Below are positions 1 to 4,848 of a stretch of 8,815 nucleotides of DNA, one piece after another. The notes under the pieces were generated by a model, which was not told the origin of the DNA, did not search any database, and was given only the letters and a program-made list of their open reading frames with translations. How positions within the stretch are numbered: position 1 is the first letter of the stretch; every line of letters starts with the position of its first letter. The DNA is from Clostridia bacterium (GTDB lineage Bacteria > Bacillota > Clostridia > Oscillospirales > CAG-272): positions 1-8,815 of the forward strand of contig JAGALI010000120.1 in assembly GCA_017625275.1 (NCBI GenBank), in the 5' to 3' direction. The translations under genes and the position numbers were made by a program.

Positions 1-690
1 AAGACCCTGCTTGATGAGCTTTGGGATGAGTTCCCAGCCCTTACGGAAACGCAGATAAGAGGCGCGCTTGGCGCGTTTATGTTTACACAGGACGATGTCT
101 TTAAGCCAGTTAGCGCGCTTTCTGGTGGAGAAAGAGTAAGGCTTGCGCTTTGCAGACTGTTTAAAAAAGGCCCTAATTTTTTAGTGCTTGATGAGCCGAC
201 AAATCATATGGATATGATAGGAAAGCAGACGCTGGAGTCTATGCTTGCAGAGCTTGAGGGCTCAATTCTTTTCGTATCTCACGACAGATATTTTGTAAGA
301 AAGCTAGCAAGCGCGCTTATCGTTATCGAAAATGGCAGGGCGACATATCTTCCATATACCTATGATGAATACCTTGAAAAGCGCACACAGGGTGCTATAG
401 CCTCACCACAGCGTACAGAGGAAAGACCTCAGCAGATACCAAGCAAGGGCAAGGAGGCATACAATCAGGGCAAGGAGCGTGCAAGGCTGGAGCGCAGGCA
501 GATAAAAATCAACGAGGAAATAGAGCGTCTGGACGCACTTGTGGGCGAAAAGCGCGCGCAAATGGACTCACCGGAGCTTATAAGCGACTATGTTAAGCTT
601 TGTGCCCTTGGGGAGGAAATAGAGGCGCTTGAGGAAAGGCTGTTTTCGCTTCTCGAGGAGCTTGACGAAATAGAAGCAAAGCTAAAATAA
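1..690 (+). CDS. ABC-F family ATPase, C-terminal part (5' end outside window)
   Basis: The reading frame is open from base 1, so the gene starts left of the window; the first visible Met (base 79) is internal. The 229 visible residues cover the second half of the second ABC cassette and the C-terminal tail. Seen in order: the signature LSGGERVRLAL, Walker B with the ABC-F hallmark LVLDEPTNHMD, and the switch histidine in FVSHDRYF. A charged tail follows, rich in Lys, Glu and Leu (roughly the last 70 residues), as expected of the C-terminal coiled coil. There are no membrane segments. ABC-F proteins are soluble ATPases that bind the ribosomal E site; they act in translation or antibiotic protection rather than transport. 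The segment before the signature most resembles the YdiF/Uup-type housekeeping branch, from memory. The Walker A and inter-domain linker that would separate housekeeping from resistance types lie outside the window. No convincing terminator follows the stop. Confidence 0.93.
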   Translation, partial: KTLLDELWDEFPALTETQIRGALGAFMFTQDDVFKPVSALSGGERVRLALCRLFKKGPNFLVLDEPTNHMDMIGKQTLESMLAELEGSILFVSHDRYFVRKLASALIVIENGRATYLPYTYDEYLEKRTQGAIASPQRTEERPQQIPSKGKEAYNQGKERARLERRQIKINEEIERLDALVGEKRAQMDSPELISDYVKLCALGEEIEALEERLFSLLEELDEIEAKLK

Positions 691-699
691 TAGTGCAAA

Positions 700-720
700 T
701 TCAATAACAACGCTATTGAA
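700..720. promoter_or_regulatory. Inverted repeat overlapping the -35 (possible operator)
   Basis: TTCAATA (700-706) and TATTGAA (714-720) are perfect 7-base inverted arms around a 7-base spacer. The right arm overlaps the predicted -35 at 716-721, where a repressor of the downstream glycosidase could bind. It is not a terminator for the ABC-F gene: the stem is A/T-rich and is followed by A residues, not T. No regulator gene is visible, so this remains a suggestion. Confidence 0.25.
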
Positions 721-744
721 AAACATATGAGTGTGTGATAAACT
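716..744 (+). promoter_or_regulatory. Probable promoter of the GH3 gene
   Basis: TTGAAA at 716-721 and TAAACT at 739-744 are separated by 17 bases, and a TG lies one base before the -10 (extended -10, 736-737). The -35 matches consensus at 5 of 6 positions and the -10 at 4 of 6. Transcription would begin near 751, giving a leader of about 120 bases to the ATG at 872. This is the best promoter-like pair between the ABC-F stop and the GH3 gene, but it is only a pattern match. Confidence 0.4.
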
Positions 745-856
745 AATATTGTAATAACACGATACGAGAAGCTACTAATAGACAGCTTTTAGAAAGCGAG
801 CTAAGTGGTGTGCGCTAATGTCAAGCATAACGCCAAGAGCCACTTTGGAAAAGCTA

Positions 857-866
857 AGAAGGGTGG
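857..866 (+). promoter_or_regulatory. Ribosome binding site favouring the start at 872
   Basis: AGAAGGGTGG lies 5-10 bases before the ATG at 872 and matches the anti-Shine-Dalgarno better than the weak AGTGGTG before the upstream in-frame ATG at 818. This supports starting the GH3 protein at 872. Confidence 0.5.
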
Positions 867-871
867 ACAAA

Positions 872-3037
872 ATGAGTCAAAGAACAGAGAAAATACTGGC
901 GCAAATGTCGATAGATGAAAAGATTTATTTTATTGAGCAAATCACAACAGCAACCTTTGTGCCATCACTAAAGAGACCAAACATTATAACAGGGCCAGAC
1001 AGCGCTCTTAAGCTTGATAAGGAGCTAATCTATGAGGTTGGAACGACCTTGAACCTCATAGGAGCTGAAACCATGATAGAGGCACAAGACCATTTTCTTG
1101 CACACAGCAAAAGCAAAAGGGCACTTGTGTTCATGCAGGATGTAATTCACGGACACAGGACCCTTTATCCTATAAATCTTGGTGTTGCTGCGTCCTTTGA
1201 TAGAGATTTGGCGAGGGAGCTTGCTCAAATGGCAGCAAAGGAAGCTAGCCTTGATGGCATAGGCGTCACCTTTGCACCAATGGCTGACCTCGTGCGTGAC
1301 CCTCGCTGGGGACGCGTTATGGAGTCGAGTGGAGAGGACCCATACCTAAATGCCGAAATGGCGCGAGCAACCGTTGAGGGACTTCAGGGTGACATGGGCA
1401 AATACAACATCGGTGCGTGCGTGAAGCACTTTGCAGCCTATGGCGCAGCCGAGGCAGGACGCGACTATAATACAGTTGATGTTAGCGAGCGCACCCTGCG
1501 TGAATACTATTTGCCAGCATACAAAAGCGCGATTGACGCAGGCGTAAAAATGGTAATGACAGCCTTTAATATCATAGATGGCGTGCCCTGTGTCGGAAAT
1601 AAGCACCTTATAAAGGACATTTTAAGAGACGAATGGGGCTTTGATGGCGTTGTAATCAGCGACTATGGCGCATTTGACGAAATGATAACTCATGGTGCCA
1701 GCGAAAACCAAAAGGAGTCTGCATATCTTGCCATGGATGCAGGCTGTGATATTGAAATGATGACAAGCTGTTATGCTCACCACCTAAAGGAGCTAATCGA
1801 GGAGGGCAAAATCAGCGAGGCTCAGCTAGACAAATCCGTTCTAAGAGTTCTTGACTTAAAGGAGGAGCTTGGAATTTTAGACAACCCATATCGTAGCGTA
1901 AGCCCCGAGGAGGCAAAAAGAGTTCAGCTCTCGCCAGAGCATCGCGCGCTTGCACGCAAGGGTGCAGAGCAAAGTGCGGTTTTGCTTAAAAATAATGGTG
2001 TTTTGCCATTTGATAAAGAGGTGGGTAGCGTTGCCCTAATAGGTCCACTTGGCGCGACAGGAGAGATACATGGTAGCTGGCATTGTGGTGGCAAGGCAGA
2101 GGAAACCGTAAGCGTTTATGAGGGACTTAAAAATCTCCTTGGAGATAAGGTAAAATACGCACAGGGCTGTCAAATCGAGTATGATTCAGAGGACACCAGC
2201 CTATTTGACGAGGCGTGTCAGCTCGCTAAAAATAGTGAGTGCGTGGTGCTCTGCTTAGGAGAGCATCAGGACTACTCAGGTGAGGGAAATTGCCGTGCAA
2301 GCATTGATTTGCCAGAGGTGCAATATAAGCTACTTGAAAGAATACTTGAGGTAAACAAAAATGTTGCCGTAGCGCTTTTCACAGGTAGACCTCTTGCAAT
2401 CAGTAGGCTAGATAAGCTTGCCCCTGCAATCCTGAACATGTGGATGCCAGGCACAGAGGGTGGAAGCGCGTGCGCTAATTTGCTTTTTGGCGAGGTGATT
2501 CCAAGTGGAAAAATCACAATGACATTCCCTCGCACGCTTGGTCAATGCCCAATCTACTATAACCACTACACAACAGGCAGACCAAAGCTAGAGCAGGACG
2601 ACCTTAAGCGCGTGCCTTATACCTCATCTTATATAGATGCTCCAAATAGCCCATTGTACCCATTTGGCTATGGTCTATCATATACAAGCTTTGAATATAG
2701 TGACTATAAGCTAAGTGGCACAGTCATGAGGGCAGGCGAGAGGCTAATCGCCAGCGTAAAAATCAAAAACACAGGAAAATATCGCGCAAGGGAAGCTGTA
2801 CAATTCTACATAAGAGACCTAAAGGGCTCTTGCGTGCGCCCAGTAAAGGAGCTCAAGGGCTTTGAAAAGCTGGAGCTTGACATAGGCGAGGAGAAAACAG
2901 TTACGTTTGAAATTACGGAGCCAATGCTAAGATACTGGACACGCAACATGAGGCACGAGTCCGAAAAGGGCGAGTTCGAGGTCTTTATCGGTAAGGACTC
3001 AACCTGCGCTCCGTTTGCAAAATTCGAGCTTATATAA
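872..3037 (+). CDS. Glycoside hydrolase family 3 beta-glycosidase (beta-glucosidase-like), cytoplasmic
   Basis: A GH3 enzyme that removes non-reducing beta-linked sugars by a retaining mechanism; the exact substrate (glucoside or xyloside) cannot be read from the sequence. Numbered from the ATG at 872 (721 residues), the N-terminal barrel carries DPRWGR at 143, KHFAAYG with K185 and H186, and VVISDYGA with catalytic nucleophile D264. The alpha/beta sandwich carries the probable acid/base E471 in YSGEGN. A fibronectin-III-like C-terminal domain fills about the last 70-80 residues. Length and domain order fit the three-domain BglX-type branch. There is no signal peptide, so it should act inside the cell on imported oligosaccharides or glycosides. 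An in-frame ATG at 818 would add MSSITPRATLEKLRRVDK. I prefer 872, because of its better ribosome binding site and because GH3 proteins usually begin shortly before the [ML]-x-x-[ED]-EK motif (here MSIDEK). It is monocistronic: promoter at 716-744, terminator 10 bases downstream. Confidence 0.93.
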   Translation: MSQRTEKILAQMSIDEKIYFIEQITTATFVPSLKRPNIITGPDSALKLDKELIYEVGTTLNLIGAETMIEAQDHFLAHSKSKRALVFMQDVIHGHRTLYPINLGVAASFDRDLARELAQMAAKEASLDGIGVTFAPMADLVRDPRWGRVMESSGEDPYLNAEMARATVEGLQGDMGKYNIGACVKHFAAYGAAEAGRDYNTVDVSERTLREYYLPAYKSAIDAGVKMVMTAFNIIDGVPCVGNKHLIKDILRDEWGFDGVVISDYGAFDEMITHGASENQKESAYLAMDAGCDIEMMTSCYAHHLKELIEEGKISEAQLDKSVLRVLDLKEELGILDNPYRSVSPEEAKRVQLSPEHRALARKGAEQSAVLLKNNGVLPFDKEVGSVALIGPLGATGEIHGSWHCGGKAEETVSVYEGLKNLLGDKVKYAQGCQIEYDSEDTSLFDEACQLAKNSECVVLCLGEHQDYSGEGNCRASIDLPEVQYKLLERILEVNKNVAVALFTGRPLAISRLDKLAPAILNMWMPGTEGGSACANLLFGEVIPSGKITMTFPRTLGQCPIYYNHYTTGRPKLEQDDLKRVPYTSSYIDAPNSPLYPFGYGLSYTSFEYSDYKLSGTVMRAGERLIASVKIKNTGKYRAREAVQFYIRDLKGSCVRPVKELKGFEKLELDIGEEKTVTFEITEPMLRYWTRNMRHESEKGEFEVFIGKDSTCAPFAKFELI

Positions 3038-3041
3038 CGCA

Positions 3042-3069
3042 AAAAAGACAGGCATTTGCCTGTCTTTTT
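3042..3069. terminator. Bidirectional intrinsic terminator shared by the GH3 gene and tRNA-Ser
   Basis: GACAGGC (3047-3053) pairs with GCCTGTC (3058-3064) around the loop ATTT. The stem is flanked by A5 at 3042-3046 and T5 at 3065-3069, so either strand gives a hairpin followed by a U tract. It ends the GH3 transcript (stop at 3037) and, on the other strand, the tRNA-Ser transcript, whose CCA ends at 3071. Confidence 0.9.
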
Positions 3070-3070
3070 G

Positions 3071-3165
3071 TGGCGGAGAAGAGAGGATTTGAACCTCCGC
3101 GCCGGTTTAAGTCCGACCTACACCCTTAGCAGGGGCGCCTCTTCGGCCAACTTGAGTACTTATCC
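3071..3165 (-). tRNA. tRNA-Ser(GCU)
   Basis: A 95-nt class II tRNA with encoded CCA, read on the minus strand. The anticodon loop is CTGCTAA (anticodon GCU, decoding AGC/AGU), closed by CGCCC/GGGTG. The long variable arm has a 5-bp stem, GTCGG/CCGGC, typical of serine tRNAs. The T-arm is GGAGG-TTCAAAT-CCTCT, and the discriminator G is as expected for serine. The acceptor helix is GGATAAG against CTTCTCC, leaving an unpaired U4-C69, where serine tRNAs normally have G-C (GGAGAAG). The gene is otherwise intact and has a consensus promoter and a terminator, so it is probably functional. Confidence 0.95.
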
Positions 3166-3176
3166 ATTTAGTACCT

Positions 3177-3200
3177 GCAAACTCCCGTTTCCTAGTTTGC
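3177..3200 (-). other. Hairpin at the 5' end of the tRNA-Ser precursor
   Basis: On the minus strand GCAAACT and AGTTTGC form a perfect 7-bp stem around a 10-base loop. The first base (3200) is where transcription should start, 7 bases past the -10, so the pre-tRNA leader would open with this hairpin and end about 12 bases before the mature tRNA. It could cap the leader or help RNase P processing. Confidence 0.5.
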
Positions 3201-3206
3201 TTTTCA

Positions 3207-3235
3207 ATTATACACAATTTTTGGGGTGTTGTCAA
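3207..3235 (-). promoter_or_regulatory. Consensus promoter of tRNA-Ser
   Basis: Minus strand: TTGACA (3235-3230), 17-base spacer, TATAAT (3212-3207). Both hexamers match the housekeeping sigma consensus perfectly. Expected start near 3200, leaving a leader of about 35 bases before the tRNA. A T-rich tract on the plus strand upstream (3236-3260) would be an A-rich UP-like element. Confidence 0.92.
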
Positions 3236-3296
3236 TAGTTTTTTCTTTTTTATTTTTTATATGCAGTTAAAATTCTCAAATTTTCAAAAAATACTC

Positions 3297-3325
3297 TTGA
3301 CATTTGTAAAATATTGTGTTATTAT
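3297..3325 (+). promoter_or_regulatory. Promoter of tRNA-Arg
   Basis: TTGACA at 3297-3302, a 17-base spacer, then TATTAT at 3320-3325, preceded by TGT (extended -10). Expected start near 3332, about 12 bases before the tRNA. It is divergent from the tRNA-Ser promoter, with an AT-rich stretch of about 60 bases (3236-3296) between the two -35 boxes. Confidence 0.9.
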
Positions 3326-3343
3326 ATGTTAGCAAAATGAAAT

Positions 3344-3419
3344 GCGCTCCTAGCTCAGCGGATAGAGTGCCCGGCTACGAACCGGTAGGTCGAGGGTTCG
3401 AATCCCCCGGGGCGCGCCA
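3344..3419 (+). tRNA. tRNA-Arg(ACG)
   Basis: A 76-nt tRNA with encoded CCA (3417-3419) and discriminator G. The acceptor helix GCGCTCC/GGGGCGC is fully paired, with one G-U. The D-stem is GCTC/GAGT. The anticodon loop is CTACGAA (anticodon ACG, expected to be edited to ICG and to read CGU/CGC/CGA). T-loop is TTCGAAT. Two helix positions are unpaired: C27-U43 at the top of the anticodon stem (3370/3386) and A50-C64 in the T-stem (3393/3407). Promoter and terminator are in place, so it is probably expressed. Its last 12 bases recur exactly at 3622-3633. Confidence 0.95.
3408..3419 (+). repeat. 12-base direct repeat, copy 1 (3' end of tRNA-Arg)
   Basis: CGGGGCGCGCCA forms the 3' acceptor strand and CCA of tRNA-Arg. 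The identical 12-mer occurs 214 bases downstream. The 3' end of a tRNA is the classic crossover site of tyrosine recombinases, so the pair resembles attL/attR. Confidence 0.6.
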
Positions 3420-3420
3420 T

Positions 3421-3461
3421 AAAGATAAAAGGACAGGTTTTTACCTGTCCTTTATCTTTTT
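3421..3461 (+). terminator. Intrinsic terminator of tRNA-Arg
   Basis: GGACAGGT (3431-3438) pairs with ACCTGTCC (3443-3450) around TTTT. The stem continues through an A/T-rich base (3421-3430 with 3451-3459) with one bulged A. A T tract (3457-3461) follows. It starts two bases after the CCA. Confidence 0.88.
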
Positions 3462-3476
3462 ATGTCGCATCCTGTC

Positions 3477-3485
3477 GATTCGAAC
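3477..3485. repeat. GATTCGAAC motif, copy 1 (inverted T-arm-like)
   Basis: GATTCGAAC is the reverse complement of GTTCGAATC, the T-arm core present in tRNA-Arg at 3396-3404. It is preceded by a T run and TATGTCGCATCCTG. A similar arrangement recurs at 3668-3676. It may be an inverted tRNA fragment or part of a repeat; no complete tRNA can be folded here. Confidence 0.35.
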
Positions 3486-3489
3486 CTCC

Positions 3490-3621
3490 TTCAAAAACGC
3501 AACGCGTTTTTGAATAGAGTTCGCAAGTCCGCCGAAAGCCGTTGTCAGCTTGCTAGCATAAGGCTCGGCGAGACTCGTTCCCACAGGGAACGCATCTCCT
3601 ATATAATCGTGCAACGATTAT
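3490..3621. repeat. Hairpin-rich noncoding element (four stem-loops)
   Basis: Four consecutive hairpins fill 132 bases. H1 (3490-3514) is a perfect 11-bp stem around AAC. H2 (3531-3569) pairs GCCG-AA-AGCC with GGCTCGGC, with a two-A bulge. H3 (3570-3598) pairs GTTCCC/GGGAAC plus one C-G around ACA, then GAGA/TCTC beyond a 2x2 internal loop. H4 (3603-3621) is a perfect 8-bp stem, ATAATCGT/ACGATTAT, around GCA. Three of the four loops have only three bases. The open frame across this stretch shows no protein-like composition and reads straight through the hairpins, so I treat it as noncoding. The look is that of a dispersed palindromic repeat or a structured RNA; I do not recognise a named family. 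Confidence 0.6.
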
Positions 3622-3633
3622 CGGGGCGCGCCA
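3622..3633 (+). repeat. 12-base direct repeat, copy 2
   Basis: An exact copy of the tRNA-Arg 3' end, including CCA, with no tRNA in front of it: it directly follows the hairpin ending at 3621. It is followed by ACAGGGTGTC and a run of six T. Either a duplicated attachment site or the conserved edge of a repeat element. Confidence 0.6.
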
Positions 3634-3667
3634 ACAGGGTGTCTTTTTTGTTTATCGCCCCTTGGTT

Positions 3668-3676
3668 GATTCGAAC
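3668..3676. repeat. GATTCGAAC motif, copy 2
   Basis: Second copy of the inverted T-arm-like 9-mer. It follows TTTATCGCCCCTTGGTT, much as copy 1 follows TTTATGTCGCATCCTGTC. Each copy comes a few dozen bases after a CGGGGCGCGCCA repeat and a T-rich run, so the two blocks (3408-3485 and 3622-3676) look like diverged copies of one arrangement. Confidence 0.35.
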
Positions 3677-3717
3677 GCAGGAGACACACAGCGCTTGTCA
3701 AAAACTTGCAAAACCCA

Positions 3718-3746
3718 TTGATAAAAGCAAGCGAGTGTGCTACAAT
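3718..3746 (+). promoter_or_regulatory. Promoter of the TIM-barrel isomerase gene
   Basis: TTGATA (3718-3723), 17-base spacer, TACAAT (3741-3746) with TGC directly before it (extended -10). Start expected near 3753, leaving a leader of about 36 bases. The -35 sits between CTTGC (3705-3709) and GCAAG (3727-3731), with a further CGCTTG at 3692-3697. These are possible half-sites for a regulator. Confidence 0.75.
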
Positions 3747-3778
3747 GAATATGTAATAAGTTACATATTTTTCTATAC

Positions 3779-3784
3779 GAGGTG
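3779..3784 (+). promoter_or_regulatory. Ribosome binding site setting the isomerase start at 3789
   Basis: GAGGTG lies four bases before the ATG at 3789. It decides against the in-frame ATG at 3462, which would add 109 residues translated through the hairpin region and the promoter. Confidence 0.8.
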
Positions 3785-3788
3785 CGAT

Positions 3789-4649
3789 ATGAAGATATCT
3801 ACAGAAATTTTTTCCGCGGCGAAGCATATAGGTGAGGAGAGGGCGATTGAGCTTTATGCAAGGGCAGGCTTTGATGCGTGGGATTTCTCTCTTTTTGAGA
3901 TGGCACGAATTGATTGGCGTGACAGAACTATTATAGAAACAGACCATCCTCTGCAGGGTAAGGATTACCTGAAATTTGCAAAAAGGCTAAGACAGGTGGC
4001 TGATGACTGTGGTATTGAGTGCAATCAATCGCACGCGCCATTCCCATCAAGGGTGGTTGGAATGGACAGAATTAAAAGGGCTATTGAATGTACAGCAATC
4101 GCAGGTGGAAAAATTTGTATCGTTCACCCAGATAATAACGCAGGCGCACAGGAAAATGCTGAAATGTATGGGGAGCTTTTGCCGTTTGCAAAGGAGTATG
4201 GCGTAAAAATTGCGACAGAGAACATGTGGAACTGGGAAAAGGACGCGACGCAAAGTAGCTTTGCTGCGTGTGCAACAGCGAAGAGCTTCAAGGAGCATAT
4301 AGACATAGTAAACGACCCATATCTTGTTGCATGTCTTGACCTTGGCCACGCAGAAATGAAGGGCTCTGGCGAGGGCGCGCCTTATATGACAAGGGAGCTT
4401 GGGCATCGTCTGCAGGCGCTTCATATTCATGATAATGACTGCCTTCACGATAGCCACCAAATTCCGTTTTCAATGAGCATTGATTTTGAGGCAATCGCAA
4501 GGGCGCTAAAGGATATAGATTATAAGGGAGAGCTAACCTTAGAGGCTGACCAATATCTTAGCGCATATAATGCTGATAATGTATTTGAGGGAATGTGTAA
4601 ATTGGCAAAGAGCGCGAGAATGCTTGAAGAAATGATAAAAAATGCATAA
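3789..4649 (+). CDS. Sugar isomerase/epimerase, xylose-isomerase-like TIM barrel (AP-endonuclease-2 family fold)
   Basis: A 286-residue cytoplasmic protein of the large, metal-dependent TIM-barrel family that includes IolE-, IolI- and tagatose-3-epimerase-like enzymes. The frame shows the family pattern. It opens with a beta strand (MKISTEIF) and has YARAGFDAWDFS early on. Candidate metal ligands are E144 (IATEN), D184 with H187 (CLDLGH), H212/H214 (HIHDND) and E252 (TLEAD). The substrate cannot be named; the family covers many sugar and inositol isomerases. It is transcribed alone, from its own promoter (3718-3746) to a terminator at 4728-4762, and faces the uxa operon tail to tail, so a role in uronate metabolism would be a guess. 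The longer open frame from 3462 is rejected as the coding start, because the promoter and ribosome binding site lie inside that extension and its composition is not protein-like. Confidence 0.88.
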   Translation: MKISTEIFSAAKHIGEERAIELYARAGFDAWDFSLFEMARIDWRDRTIIETDHPLQGKDYLKFAKRLRQVADDCGIECNQSHAPFPSRVVGMDRIKRAIECTAIAGGKICIVHPDNNAGAQENAEMYGELLPFAKEYGVKIATENMWNWEKDATQSSFAACATAKSFKEHIDIVNDPYLVACLDLGHAEMKGSGEGAPYMTRELGHRLQALHIHDNDCLHDSHQIPFSMSIDFEAIARALKDIDYKGELTLEADQYLSAYNADNVFEGMCKLAKSARMLEEMIKNA

Positions 4650-4727
4650 AAATAAGCGCAGAACAAAAGAGACCAGCCGACAAATAGGTTAGCCTCAAAA
4701 ATGCCTTTTTCTAGAAAAATTAATGTT

Positions 4728-4762
4728 GAGAGCTTGTATTTTTTACAAGCTCTCTGCTTTTT
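4728..4762 (+). terminator. Intrinsic terminator of the isomerase gene
   Basis: A perfect 11-bp stem, GAGAGCTTGTA (4728-4738) with TACAAGCTCTC (4744-4754), around five T, followed by TGC and T5. It lies about 80 bases after the stop. A 14-base perfect palindrome, TTTTTCTAGAAAAA (4706-4719), sits just upstream and has no obvious role. Confidence 0.88.
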
Positions 4763-4812
4763 AGGCGCGATCTCACCTTCTGTGCGCATTTTCCTCGCCC
4801 ATTATAACAAAT

Positions 4813-4841
4813 AAAAACGGACACATCTGTGTCCGTTTTTT
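4813..4841 (-). terminator. Terminator of the uxa-HAD operon (can work in both directions)
   Basis: AAAAACGGACAC (4813-4824) pairs perfectly with GTGTCCGTTTTT (4829-4840) around ATCT. On the minus strand it follows the HAD stop (4849-4851) by 7 bases and is trailed by TTTTTATTT. The T6 run on the plus strand (4836-4841) makes it a possible second barrier for read-through from the isomerase side. Confidence 0.9.
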
Positions 4842-4848
4842 GATGCTT

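Noticed and set aside
700..723. Stem-loop after the ABC-F stop as a terminator
   Set aside because: The 7-bp stem has only one G-C pair and is followed by A, not T; better read as an operator candidate.
3056..3238. Short plus-strand frame over the tRNA-Ser gene
   Set aside because: It translates the antisense strand of a tRNA and the terminator; a well-known type of false ORF.
3316..3513. Short plus-strand frame across the tRNA-Arg gene
   Set aside because: It is the tRNA gene and its terminator read as protein.
3462..3690. A decayed third tRNA gene or tmRNA fragment
   Set aside because: T-arm-like and acceptor-end-like words are present but in opposite orientations, and no anticodon arm or paired acceptor helix can be built.
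3421..3780. CRISPR array or riboswitch
   Set aside because: The hairpins are all different in sequence and spacing, so there is no regular repeat-spacer pattern. A promoter lies between them and the gene, so they cannot be in its leader.
3618..3947. 109-codon minus-strand frame across the isomerase promoter and 5' end
   Set aside because: Antisense to a convincing gene, no ribosome binding site, no motif; it crosses the promoter of the real gene.
4047..4460. 137-codon minus-strand frame with Cys- and Leu-rich sequence
   Set aside because: Shadow of the isomerase gene; the conserved metal-ligand motifs are on the plus strand.
4520..4789. Minus-strand 89-codon frame preceded by TATAAT and GCGAGG-AAA-ATG
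   Set aside because: Tempting start signals, but no -35 at a proper distance. The frame crosses the isomerase terminator hairpin and then runs antisense to the isomerase gene.
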